From CALZKI01 sp045124055 (GTDB taxonomy: Bacteria > Bacillota > Clostridia > Lachnospirales > Lachnospiraceae): DNA of 64,000 bases. This document shows, piece after piece, positions 54,793 through 62,564 of the stretch (the first letter of the stretch is position 1; each line of letters opens with the position of its first letter). The stretch is taken from NCBI GenBank assembly GCA_045124055.1, contig JBGVKZ010000038.1, positions 14,030 to 78,029 on the forward strand, given 5' to 3'. The notes beneath the pieces were generated by a model that had not been told where the DNA came from, searched no databases, and was given only the letters and a program-made list of their open reading frames with translations. Made by a program: the position numbers and the translations under genes.

Positions 54793-54817
54793 TTACTTGT
54801 AATGACCTGCGAAAATA

Positions 54818-54846
54818 TTGATAGTCCTATTCCATTGGAGTATAAT
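54818..54846 (+). promoter_or_regulatory. Promoter of the lipoprotein gene at 54875
   Basis: TTGATA (54818-54823), a 17-bp spacer, TATAAT (54841-54846). Confidence 0.8.
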
Positions 54847-54874
54847 TGAAAAAAATAGCAAAGGAGATTTTTTT

Positions 54875-55606
54875 ATGATGACTTTAAAAAGAAAGATGGT
54901 TCTTGGTATTTTAGGTCTTTTTACATTATTAGTAGTGGGCTGTAATTCTGATGAAACAATTACGTCACTTACCGATGAAACATTAGAAGATAATTCAGTC
55001 GTTGAAGAAATCAGTGCTCCAACAAAAGAGGAAGTGCTAAAAATGCGTGCTATTGCTTTAGAAGGAATGAGTGAAGAGGAAATTGCCAGACTGACAGAAA
55101 ATATTAAGGTTGCTAATATGCAAATGGAAGAAGCATATATGCACGATGATTTGTTTGGAAAACTGGAAGACGAAAACCATTTGTATTGGAATTATTTTGA
55201 TAAAGTAGGTGACATTCAAATTGGCTGGACATATGATGGAACTTATCAAACTGTCAGAGAAATACGTGAAAAAGAAGATTTGACTCTTGACGAATTTTAT
55301 GTGAAATATGGAACTCCTGTTATGGCCTATAATAGATTTGATGCCAATAATTTCATTGAATTGATGGACGATATGAAAAGCTCCATACACAATGAAACCT
55401 TCAAAAATGATATGCAATATATTATTGACGAAACAAGACTTGCTCAAGAAACTCACGATGCAGAACATGCAAATAATATTTATAAAGCCTTGCACGATAT
55501 GGATTACTTTTTACTTCGATATGGTATTGAAGATGTAGGGCAGTACACGAAAGATGCCTCTGTTGTTGCTAAATATTATGGCGTATTATCTATTTATGCA
55601 GAATGA
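54875..55606 (+). CDS. Hypothetical lipoprotein
   Basis: A 243-residue protein with a lipoprotein signal (LVVGC, about residues 19-23 from the chosen start) and an acidic, helical mature part. I recognise no domain. Candidate landmarks are MRAIALEGMSEEEIARLTENIKVAN and YFDKVGDIQIGWTYDG. Two adjacent ATGs (54875 and 54878) follow AAGGAG; the frame opens earlier, but upstream of the promoter's -10. It is divergent from the orphan Spo0A-like gene and may be its target. Function unknown. Confidence 0.75.
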   Translation: MMTLKRKMVLGILGLFTLLVVGCNSDETITSLTDETLEDNSVVEEISAPTKEEVLKMRAIALEGMSEEEIARLTENIKVANMQMEEAYMHDDLFGKLEDENHLYWNYFDKVGDIQIGWTYDGTYQTVREIREKEDLTLDEFYVKYGTPVMAYNRFDANNFIELMDDMKSSIHNETFKNDMQYIIDETRLAQETHDAEHANNIYKALHDMDYFLLRYGIEDVGQYTKDASVVAKYYGVLSIYAE

Positions 55607-55798
55607 TTTTATATCTCTGGAGACTTAAGCTCCTTTTTTAGTTGTTCAATTAGCATATGAGAAGGTATTACTATATCATTTTAGAGGATAAGGTGAATGA
55701 AAAAATGATTGGTATGTGACTAGGAAAATTGGATTGACAACACGGAGTTTATGACATCGCCAAAATCAAAAAGTCATCAAAAGTCATCAATAAAATAA
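55607..55798. other. Intergenic region without a gene
   Basis: It holds a weak GGAG/CTCC hairpin followed by TTTTTT (55619-55640), probably the end of the lipoprotein transcript. AAGTCATCAA is directly duplicated at 55771-55780 and 55781-55790. No coding potential seen. Confidence 0.6.
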
Positions 55799-55824
55799 TC
55801 CCCCAAGCGAGAGTGCTTGGGGGA
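55790..55824 (-). terminator. Terminator of the SH3 lipoprotein gene
   Basis: A perfect 10-bp stem TCCCCCAAGC / GCTTGGGGGA with loop GAGAGT (55799-55808 and 55815-55824); on the minus strand TTATTTTATT follows. Confidence 0.88.
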
Positions 55825-55838
55825 TGTGTTGTGTGATT

Positions 55839-56714
55839 TTACCATTTCCAACGTATTTCCATTTGTACCTTTTCACCATTGATTGTATATGATGTGGAGT
55901 TCCATTCAACATATCCCATGGATTTAATTGTACTCATGAAAGCATCATAATCAGAAAATCTTGTTATATTCTGTGCTCCGCATGTATTAGCCATATCATA
56001 CCAATACTGTGGCTTATTAACACCATCGCTATAAAGCGTATAATAGTAGAAAAATGTTCCGTTATCATACAAAGTATACAATTCATAAGGAAACTCAGAT
56101 GAACTCTGTGCTGGTGCTTCTGTCTGCACAACAACCTTATCATTTCCTAAATAGCTATCACTCACATAAGCCACATTTCCTTCAAATTCAATACGATACC
56201 AACTTGTTTCTACACATTGTCCTGTTACCTTCACTTCATCATTCGTAGACAATCCACCGAGTTTCTCGCCGTCTGTATTTGGCATACTTCTCACATTTAC
56301 AGTTTGCTGTGCATACATAGTAGTGTCCATTTCAGTATAGGTATAAGTAAGCATTGAACCCGCTGCCGTTCTTGTATCTGTTTCGCCGCAAACACAAGTA
56401 GCTGTTTCTGTTCCGTCTGTTGTGTAAGTTGCATCATTGTTAGAAATATAGTTTTCGAAGATGTGACCCGTGGCTGTAATTGTTTCTGTGTAACTATCAC
56501 CACACTCGCAAGTCAGAGTTTTTACACCATCGGTATCGCAGGTTGCTCCTGTTGTAATATCTTCAATATATGTATGCTCGTGAGGAGTTCCTGTCACCTC
56601 TGTTTTAATCGTTGTATCTGCCGTATTTTCTGCTTCATTAGAGGAATTTCCACAAGCTATTAATGCTGTTGAACTAAAAACAAGAAAAATAATTTTTGCA
56701 AACCTTTTTTTCAT
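55839..56714 (-). CDS. Lipoprotein with Cys/His repeats and an SH3b domain
   Basis: A 291-residue protein with lipobox LIACG (about residues 18-22). Two copies of a short repeat follow (HTYIEDITTGATCDTDGV with CECGDSYTETITATGH, then a second with CVCGETDTRT), a module common in Firmicutes surface proteins. An SH3b domain (about 135-195, VNVRSMPNTDGEKLGG) and a C-terminal domain of about 85 residues rich in Tyr and Trp come next. It is probably wall- or membrane-associated. The ATG is preceded by a weak purine stretch (AACGAGG). Confidence 0.82.
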   Translation of the reverse strand: MKKRFAKIIFLVFSSTALIACGNSSNEAENTADTTIKTEVTGTPHEHTYIEDITTGATCDTDGVKTLTCECGDSYTETITATGHIFENYISNNDATYTTDGTETATCVCGETDTRTAAGSMLTYTYTEMDTTMYAQQTVNVRSMPNTDGEKLGGLSTNDEVKVTGQCVETSWYRIEFEGNVAYVSDSYLGNDKVVVQTEAPAQSSSEFPYELYTLYDNGTFFYYYTLYSDGVNKPQYWYDMANTCGAQNITRFSDYDAFMSTIKSMGYVEWNSTSYTINGEKVQMEIRWKW

Positions 56715-56884
56715 ATTTACGTTACCTCGTTTCTTTTGTCTGTATACATATTATCATAAAGACCATATATTAGCTTAAAACATTTTATTTTAGAAATCAA
56801 TGATTAAAAAAATTTATATACTGACATTGAAGTGATGCTATGTTAGAGAATTATATGAAGGTAATTTTCAGCTCTGTTTCCAAC

Positions 56885-56927
56885 AAAAAATCGGAAACCC
56901 TGCAAAATCAAGGTTTCCGATTTTTTT
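56885..56927. terminator. Terminator of the tRNA-Val/tRNA-Met transcript
   Basis: TCGGAAACC / GGTTTCCGA (56891-56899 and 56912-56920), with A and T runs on both outer sides, so it can work in either direction. Confidence 0.85.
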
Positions 56928-56933
56928 AGTTAG

Positions 56934-57007
56934 TAGCGAGAGGGGGATTCGAACCCTCGACACCACGGGTATGAACCGTGTGCTCTAGCCAACTGAGCTA
57001 TCTCGCC
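56934..57007 (-). tRNA. tRNA-Met, elongator (anticodon CAT)
   Basis: Minus-strand cloverleaf with acceptor GGCGAGA / TCTCGCT, anticodon loop TTCATAC and T-arm GAGGGTTCGAATCCCCCTC. The D-arm TAGCTCAGTTGGCTAGAGC is of elongator type. The 3' CCA is not encoded. Confidence 0.92.
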
Positions 57008-57062
57008 ATATAATCGATTCTGGGAAAATCGATATTTGAAAAAACTATGCTGTGCATAGAAA

Positions 57063-57135
57063 TGGGACCTACAGGGCTCGAACCTGTGACCCCCTGCTTG
57101 TAAGGCAGATGCTCTCCCAGCTGAGCTAAGATCCC
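57063..57135 (-). tRNA. tRNA-Val (anticodon TAC)
   Basis: Minus-strand cloverleaf with acceptor GGGATCT / AGGTCCC, anticodon loop CTTACAA and T-arm ACAGGTTCGAGCCCTGT. It precedes tRNA-Met in the same transcript. It can read GTA, the proposed specifier codon of the valS T-box. CCA not encoded. Confidence 0.94.
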
Positions 57136-57168
57136 GTTCTAAGTGGGTTATGTCTGACCCACTTGTCT

Positions 57169-57197
57169 AGTGTACTATTAGAAAAGGATTTTGTCAA
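57169..57197 (-). promoter_or_regulatory. Promoter of the tRNA-Val/Met operon
   Basis: On the minus strand TTGACA, a 17-bp spacer and TACACT. A hairpin AAGTGGGT / ACCCACTT (57141-57164) lies in the leader. Confidence 0.85.
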
Positions 57198-57468
57198 CTA
57201 TTTTTTTCATAAATTTATTTTGAAATGAAAATTCAATAATTTATCCATTGTTTTACTCTTATATAGATGCGTGGAACGATTTTTCGACGGTGGAGTGGAA
57301 AAACATTATTTTTTAATATTTCAATGTTTGCACCTTTTGGTGTTTTCCTGCCGCTTCTTAGCCAGAAGCTGAGAGTGTTTTATAAAACCTATCGTGATTG
57401 GAAAATGGAAAAAGCAACTCGGTTTCTGCATAGGCGGAAGAAAAATAAAAAAAATTGTAAATAGCACT
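57198..57468. other. Intergenic region between tRNA promoter and XRE operators
   Basis: AT-rich and without convincing genes. A 65-codon frame at 57267-57464 has no ribosome site and an unbalanced Arg/Lys/Phe composition; I do not call it. Confidence 0.5.
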
Positions 57469-57569
57469 TGACAAGAAAAGTTGTCAGTGCTATTTTGTTA
57501 CTGTAAAGATGACAAGAAAAGTTGTCAGAATGACAAAGAAACGTTTCAAAAAGACAAAAAAAGTAGTCA
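57469..57569 (+). promoter_or_regulatory. Three evenly spaced operators and promoter of the XRE cassette
   Basis: TGACAAGAAAAGTTGTCA occurs perfectly at 57469-57486 and 57510-57527. A 15/18 match (AGACAAAAAAAGTAGTCA) lies at 57552-57569, next to the ribosome site. Spacings are 41 and 42 bases, about four helical turns. The first copy contains a TTGACA-17-TATTTT promoter (57468-57496). Confidence 0.8.
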
Positions 57570-57581
57570 GGAGGGATTAGA

Positions 57582-57785
57582 GTGCCGCTTAAGAATCATT
57601 TAAAAGAGTATCGGGCAAAAATTGGTGTAAACCAGTATGAAATGGGAAAGTTAGTCAATGTTTCTAGACAGACCATTAGCCAGATTGAAAGAGGAGACTA
57701 TTCACCATCCGTTACGCTGGCCTTAAAAATTGCGAAAGTTTTTGATGTATCCGTAGAGGATATATTTGAATATGAGGAGGAATAA
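57582..57785 (+). CDS. XRE-family regulator (Cro/C1 type), small
   Basis: A 67-residue helix-turn-helix protein (LKEYRAKIGVNQYEMGKLVNVSRQTISQIERGDYSPSVTLALKIAKVFDVSVEDIF), resembling YozG-type regulators. The start is GTG, preceded by CAGGAGGG. It is three bases upstream of the DUF3169 gene, so the two should be co-translated. It very likely binds the three 18-bp operators just upstream and represses its own cassette (inference). It has no ligand domain; the signal could come through the membrane partner. Confidence 0.92.
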   Translation: MPLKNHLKEYRAKIGVNQYEMGKLVNVSRQTISQIERGDYSPSVTLALKIAKVFDVSVEDIFEYEEE

Positions 57786-57788
57786 AAT

Positions 57789-58568
57789 ATGAATGAAGAA
57801 AAAAAGCTGGAGAATAAAAAAGAAGATAGAAAATCATTAAAGCTTTTTATACCAATTTTGTTGGTAGCTTGCCTCGTGGGTTTTTTATCAGGTGGGTTTA
57901 TATATTATTTGCGTGATAATGGTGCAGGTACTATTGCAGAGTATTTTGCCAACGTATTCAAAATTATAACTCCATATGCTAATATAGTAATGAATGGAAT
58001 TTCCATTGTGGTATGCGTGATTATTTATAGTATCGCAAGAAAACAGATGAAAGCATTTGATGGAGAAAACGAAGAACAATATAAGAAAATTGATAGCAAA
58101 TTGAGTGTTATTTTAATGATTAGTAATATTACATTCATTCTTTCGTATTTCTTTATGGCAGCAGGATTCGAATATGTTCTCGGTGTTGCCGGTGGAGTAA
58201 AGGTTGCGTTGTATATGGGTGGTTTTCTTCTTGCAATGGCAGGAAACATTATTTTACAGCAAGTAACAATCAATGGTTACAAGTTATTAAATCCTGAAAA
58301 AAAGGGTAGTGTTTATTCTTTTGATTTTAATAAACAGTGGACGAAAAGTTGTGATGAAGCGGAATTACATAATATTTACAAAGCAGCCTATGGTTCATAC
58401 AAAGTGACAAATGTTACATTTCTTGTTTTGTGGATTGTGTGTATTTTTGGAAATATCATATGGCATTTTGGCTTAGTGCCAGTTACAATAGTAATCATTT
58501 TATGGCTTGTACAATTTATTTCATATATGGCGTATGCAGCTTACTATGAAAAAAATCCTGAGAAATAA
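57789..58568 (+). CDS. DUF3169-family integral membrane protein
   Basis: A 259-residue protein with about six membrane helices (around residues 17-40, 58-80, 105-127, 135-155, 205-225 and 230-250) and a soluble loop in the middle (YSFDFNKQWTKSCDEAELHNIYKAAYGSYK). It fits DUF3169, whose members usually follow a small XRE regulator, as here. Ribosome site GAGGAGG at the end of the regulator gene. Biochemical function unknown; it may sense membrane state. Confidence 0.85.
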   Translation: MNEEKKLENKKEDRKSLKLFIPILLVACLVGFLSGGFIYYLRDNGAGTIAEYFANVFKIITPYANIVMNGISIVVCVIIYSIARKQMKAFDGENEEQYKKIDSKLSVILMISNITFILSYFFMAAGFEYVLGVAGGVKVALYMGGFLLAMAGNIILQQVTINGYKLLNPEKKGSVYSFDFNKQWTKSCDEAELHNIYKAAYGSYKVTNVTFLVLWIVCIFGNIIWHFGLVPVTIVIILWLVQFISYMAYAAYYEKNPEK

Positions 58569-58602
58569 AGAAATTCAAACAATTTAAGGAGGAAAATAAA
58601 TT

Positions 58603-59439
58603 ATGAAAAAATTTTTTATTGGTGTTGGAAAGGCAGCATTGTATTTTGGGACGTATTTGGGATGTCAATTTCTTACATCTTTTGCAATTTGTATTGTCAT
58701 TGCCTTGGTACTTTCCCTTCAAGTGCAAAGTGGTAATATGAATGCAGTAGAGTATATGACTACTTATACAAACTTGGTAAATCAATCGATTTATTACATA
58801 TTGATTCTTGCAGGTATCTTAAATTTGCTCATTTATTGGATTGTAACATTAATTCGCAAAAAGAAGTTTTATCAGGAAGTTTCTTTAAGAAAGATGAATC
58901 CGGTTATTGCTTTTCCAATTATATTTGGTGGTGTTGCATTTAACTTTTTGATGTCTTTTCTTATGACGATTATTCCATTTCCACAGGCGTGGTGGAGCAG
59001 CTATGAAGCAAAAAGCAGCTCTTTAATGGGCGGCGGAGGCATTGCACTGTGGATTGCCACAGTTATTGCAGCTCCAGTAGTAGAAGAAATTGTATTTAGA
59101 GGATTTGTTTTCAGTAGATTGAAAACTGGTATGAATAAATGGATAGCTCTTATTGTGACCTCATTTTTGTTTGGTTGCGTTCACGGAACGATTATCTGGG
59201 GAACATACACTTTCATTTTTGGTGCAGTATTGATTCTTATTTTAGAAAGATGTAAATCTCTTTGGGCATGTATTTTGTTCCATATGGCATTTAATGTAGT
59301 AGGTGCTGCATCATCTACTTGGCCAGAGGTGTTTGAAAGTTTAAATTCTATTGCCGTACTTGCAGGTAGTTTAGTAGTGGCAGTAGCTTGTACTATCTGG
59401 TTCATACTGATTACTAAAGAGAAAAAAGAGACATTGTAA
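58603..59439 (+). CDS. CPBP-family intramembrane metalloprotease (CAAX/bacteriocin-processing type)
   Basis: A 278-residue protein with about eight helices. The three CPBP/ABI motifs are present: VVEEIVFRGFVFSRL (catalytic Glu pair and Arg), FGCVHG (His) and FHMAFN (His, Asn). GGAGG precedes the ATG. Members cleave CAAX-like or peptide substrates in the membrane, or give bacteriocin self-immunity. As third gene of the XRE cassette it may work with the DUF3169 protein, but no bacteriocin gene was found nearby. Confidence 0.9.
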   Translation: MKKFFIGVGKAALYFGTYLGCQFLTSFAICIVIALVLSLQVQSGNMNAVEYMTTYTNLVNQSIYYILILAGILNLLIYWIVTLIRKKKFYQEVSLRKMNPVIAFPIIFGGVAFNFLMSFLMTIIPFPQAWWSSYEAKSSSLMGGGGIALWIATVIAAPVVEEIVFRGFVFSRLKTGMNKWIALIVTSFLFGCVHGTIIWGTYTFIFGAVLILILERCKSLWACILFHMAFNVVGAASSTWPEVFESLNSIAVLAGSLVVAVACTIWFILITKEKKETL

Positions 59440-59472
59440 GAAGAAAATTTTATCAAAGAAAATTAGAAAAAT

Positions 59473-59512
59473 GGCATCGCCAGTGGAAATTCCTCTGCCG
59501 ATGCCTATTTTT
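59473..59512. terminator. Bidirectional terminator between CPBP and FNT genes
   Basis: GGCATCG / CGATGCC (59473-59479 and 59499-59505) with inner CAG/CTG pairing, followed by TATTTTTTA. Confidence 0.8.
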
Positions 59513-60354
59513 TATGCATTTTTCGATTTTTCTAATTTTTTATAAATCAAAAAGAAGATTGCTGATAATAGCATACCGCCGATGACATTGCCAAGAGATA
59601 CAAAAAAGGTACTTTCCAGACAATTTATGATATTTAGGGAGTCTATCTGCTCACTAGTTAAATGATAAGTTTCTTTCGCAAGGTTGACGTAATTGGGGTT
59701 CAATTTTGCAAATAAGCCTGCCAACAGATAATACATATTGGCAACAGAGTGTTCAAATCCACAAACTACAAATGCCATAATCGTAAAGAAAATGCCCCAA
59801 ATTTTCCCTGTCATATCCGTAGACATAGTCATTACTAAAATAGAGCCGCACACCAGGATATTACATAGAATACCGCTTGAGATGGCAGAAACTGGTGAAA
59901 GTGTAGCTTTTGTCAGTGCTGTATTGATGGTGTAAGCTCCCAGTAGTCCTCCGGAAGTATTCCAAAGACCTGATAAGTAGCACAAAACCACAATAAATAA
60001 TGCACCCAAAAGATTAGAAAGAAAGACAACACCTAAATTTTTTAGCATATCGAAGGTTTTTACTTTCTTATCCATAACTGCGATAGAAATCAGACAATTT
60101 CCAGTAAAAAGTTCAGCACCCAGGAAAATAACCAACATAAGTCCAACTGGGAAGATGGCACCGCCAAGAACTCTGGCAGGTCCGGTACTGGATACGCTGT
60201 GCATTGCCATTGTGCCAGAATATGCGGCAAAGGCGATAAACATTCCGGCTAAAAAGCCAAGAAGTAACAGGGTACGTTTCCTCTTCTGTACTTTTTTGAC
60301 TCCATTTTCGATAGTTATATCAATAATTTTGGAAGGGGTGTAAAATGAATCCAT
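59512..60354 (-). CDS. Formate/nitrite transporter (FNT) family channel
   Basis: A 280-residue FocA/NirC-type protein with six helices. Characteristic features are AGMFIAFAAY, the GGAIFPVGLMLV segment, LGAELFTGNCL on the second helix break, and GFEHSVANMYYL with the central pore His. It should exchange formate (or nitrite/hydrosulfide) across the membrane, fitting a fermentative anaerobe. No pfl genes are near. AAAGGAG precedes the ATG. Confidence 0.93.
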   Translation of the reverse strand: MDSFYTPSKIIDITIENGVKKVQKRKRTLLLLGFLAGMFIAFAAYSGTMAMHSVSSTGPARVLGGAIFPVGLMLVIFLGAELFTGNCLISIAVMDKKVKTFDMLKNLGVVFLSNLLGALFIVVLCYLSGLWNTSGGLLGAYTINTALTKATLSPVSAISSGILCNILVCGSILVMTMSTDMTGKIWGIFFTIMAFVVCGFEHSVANMYYLLAGLFAKLNPNYVNLAKETYHLTSEQIDSLNIINCLESTFFVSLGNVIGGMLLSAIFFLIYKKLEKSKNA

Positions 60355-60378
60355 TAAAATTTCGCTCCTTTCAGTATT

Positions 60379-60434
60379 TGATACAAATGGTACATTTGGG
60401 TGTTAGTGTATCATAGGAAGTGGGTTTTGGACAA
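60379..60434 (-). promoter_or_regulatory. Possible FNT promoter with inverted repeat
   Basis: On the minus strand TTGTCC, an 18-bp spacer and TACACT. TGATACA (60379-60385) and TGTATCA (60407-60413) form a dyad with a 21-bp spacer overlapping the -10 and start, a possible operator. Confidence 0.4.
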
Positions 60435-60541
60435 GTCTTTTTCTTTTTACAAAAGAGATGACAAAAATTGACAGAGGACTTATAATAAAAGTTAATACAT
60501 ACATTGAATTATAAGTATTTTGAAAGTATGAGGGTAACGTA

Positions 60542-61639
60542 ATGTACGAGGAAGATGAAATTGTAATAGCAAAAACAAAGGAAGAAACTGACAGAAAATG
60601 CCCGCAGTGTGGTGGTACGATGGATTTTGACCCCAAAACAGGAGGGCTCAAGTGTCCTTATTGTGATTATGAAGAAAAGATTACGCAAACGCGGGAAGAT
60701 GCTGGAACAGCCGAGGAATTGGACTTTACCAAAGCGGAAGAAACTGCCAACTGTAATTGGGGCGTAGAAACAAAAACAGTTATCTGTAAGATGTGTGGTG
60801 GCGAAAGTGTTTATGATGCTTTGCAAATCGCAGGTCAGTGCCCATATTGTGGTTCTAATCAGGTTATGGAAGAAAAAGGAAAAAATACTTTAGCTCCAGG
60901 TGGTGTTTGTGTCTTTAAGATTGATAAAAAGGCGGCTGCAGATAATTTTAAAAAATGGCTTGGAAAGAGATTTTTCTGTCCTAAGATTGTGAAAGAAACG
61001 GCAGAGGCTGACAAATTTCAAGGTATCTATTTGCCATATTGGACTTTTGATACGGATACAGTAACGAATTATTCGGCTCGTTATGGCATTGACAGACGTA
61101 GAAGAAAATCCGATGGAAATACAGAAATTGTAACCGACTGGTATCCAACCCACGGTATACACAGACAATTCATTGATGATGAACTTGTTAATGCGAGCAC
61201 CCAGCACGATAGAAGTTTAATGGCAAATTTGGAGCCATTTAACACAAAGGATAACGTTACATATAAACCGGAATATATCGCTGGTTTTGCATCCGAGAGA
61301 TATGCTGTTGGTTTAAAGGAAGGTTGGGAAAAGGCCAAATCTTCTATTTATGGTAAACTCCGTAACAACGTTCGCAACAAAATCCGTAGCGAGAAGCACG
61401 CAGACCGAGTTGATAACCTGGTAACTAATACGGTTTATAATAACATTACATACAAGTATTTGTTGCTTCCAATCTGGATTTCATCTTTCCGTTATGGTGA
61501 CAAAACATATCAGTTTATGGTGAATGGTCAAACTGGTAAAGTGGCAGGACGCACACCAATCGACAAGCTGAAAGTTGCTCTTACCATTGGAGCCGGCATT
61601 TTATTGTTGATTTTATTCTATATTATTTCGGAAATGTAA
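60542..61639 (+). CDS. Membrane-anchored zinc-ribbon protein, unknown function
   Basis: A 365-residue protein with two zinc-ribbon-like Cys pairs sets: CPQCGG...CPYCDY (residues 20-40) and CKMCGG...CPYCGS (about 82-105). A mixed domain (about 110-320) with LPYWTFDTDT, WYPTHGIHRQF and a basic patch follows, then a single C-terminal membrane helix (about 342-362). The tail-anchored layout puts the ribbons in the cytoplasm. GAGGG precedes the ATG. It resembles widespread TFIIB-type zinc-ribbon proteins of unknown role. Confidence 0.82.
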   Translation: MYEEDEIVIAKTKEETDRKCPQCGGTMDFDPKTGGLKCPYCDYEEKITQTREDAGTAEELDFTKAEETANCNWGVETKTVICKMCGGESVYDALQIAGQCPYCGSNQVMEEKGKNTLAPGGVCVFKIDKKAAADNFKKWLGKRFFCPKIVKETAEADKFQGIYLPYWTFDTDTVTNYSARYGIDRRRRKSDGNTEIVTDWYPTHGIHRQFIDDELVNASTQHDRSLMANLEPFNTKDNVTYKPEYIAGFASERYAVGLKEGWEKAKSSIYGKLRNNVRNKIRSEKHADRVDNLVTNTVYNNITYKYLLLPIWISSFRYGDKTYQFMVNGQTGKVAGRTPIDKLKVALTIGAGILLLILFYIISEM

Positions 61640-61662
61640 ATACTATCCTACTTAATGAAAAG

Positions 61663-61690
61663 AAAGCCTCAGTTCACACTGAGGCTTTTA
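61663..61690. terminator. Bidirectional terminator between the zinc-ribbon gene and thiN
   Basis: AAAGCCTCAGT / ACTGAGGCTTT with loop TCAC, with A and T flanks. Confidence 0.88.
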
Positions 61691-61700
61691 TAGAGTCTTC

Positions 61701-62396
61701 TTATAATTCTAATAGCACGAATAAAATGCCTTCTTTAGAAGAAACAGTTACTGTTTCTTTTGTGCTAAGATTGCTGACGCCCAGAGGAAAATCATAAGTT
61801 AAAGTGGCATTATCTAAAGGGTATTTTGCACCGGTTATACTGACACCAGACGTTTTTTCACTGAGAGAAAAAACAGAAAAAGTGCTATTTATTTTGGGTG
61901 AAAACTTTAAGGTTTCATTTTGTATTACATAGACAATCTCTTTTTCACCAATCAGGGTAATATGAATCCCTTTTGACTTCATTCCACATATGGTTTGAAG
62001 ATTGGCAATACTGTGACTGAACCGGTCGCCGCCTAAAGCCCCATATACGTGAAAATGCATATAGCCAAGAGAAATGCCTTCTTCTATGGCAAGGTGGGTA
62101 TCGGACTTGTCTTTTTCCGGTGGATAGCATTTGACTTTGGTGGATGGTTTATTTTCCTGCGGGAAGGGTTTGAATTTGCTAGATAGTTCATTTTTCTCTG
62201 GAACAAGACTGGACTCACAGGGAATATGACCGAGTGAGTCAAAGTCGCCAACTACCTGATTAGGCGTAATACCCGCCTCCTTTGCTTTCGCAAAACCAAG
62301 GTCAGCGGCAATAAAATAATCATATTCAGATTTCTTTTCTTTTAAAAGCGGAAGATTCACATCTCCTGCACTAATAATACAACATAATTTTTCCAT
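61701..62396 (-). CDS. thiN: Thiamine pyrophosphokinase
   Basis: A 231-residue enzyme converting thiamine to thiamine diphosphate. N-terminal motifs are CIISAGDVN, DYFIAADLGFAKAKEAGI and VGDFDSLG; then KDKSDTHLAIEEG, GALGGDRFSHSIANL, and the C-terminal beta domain (GVSITGAKYPLDNATL, PLGVSN). About 25 extra residues (roughly 60-85, containing ELSSKFKPFPQENKPSTK) separate the DFDS and DKSDT motifs. The frame stays open 91 codons further upstream, crossing guaA, but the ATG at 62396 is where the family begins. Its ribosome site is weak. Confidence 0.9.
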   Translation of the reverse strand: MEKLCCIISAGDVNLPLLKEKKSEYDYFIAADLGFAKAKEAGITPNQVVGDFDSLGHIPCESSLVPEKNELSSKFKPFPQENKPSTKVKCYPPEKDKSDTHLAIEEGISLGYMHFHVYGALGGDRFSHSIANLQTICGMKSKGIHITLIGEKEIVYVIQNETLKFSPKINSTFSVFSLSEKTSGVSITGAKYPLDNATLTYDFPLGVSNLSTKETVTVSSKEGILFVLLEL

Positions 62397-62564
62397 AAAA
62401 TTAATATAGCTTTGGCAAAGGAGTGTGTCAAGAAAGAATAAGAAATCTGGGAAATTATCGTATTTTTTTATAAAAAGTTGTTTATTGTAAGATAAAAATA
62501 TAATATAATGAAAAAGTGTTTTAAAATTCAGAAAACAAAGGTCTATTAAAGGAGAAAACAAACG

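Noticed and set aside
55771..55790. Direct repeat of AAGTCATCAA as a CRISPR or mobile-element sign
   Set aside because: Only two adjacent copies without spacers; more likely replication slippage.
57267..57464. A 65-codon plus-strand frame upstream of the XRE operators
   Set aside because: No ribosome-binding site, odd composition and no family resemblance; the region lies between two promoters.
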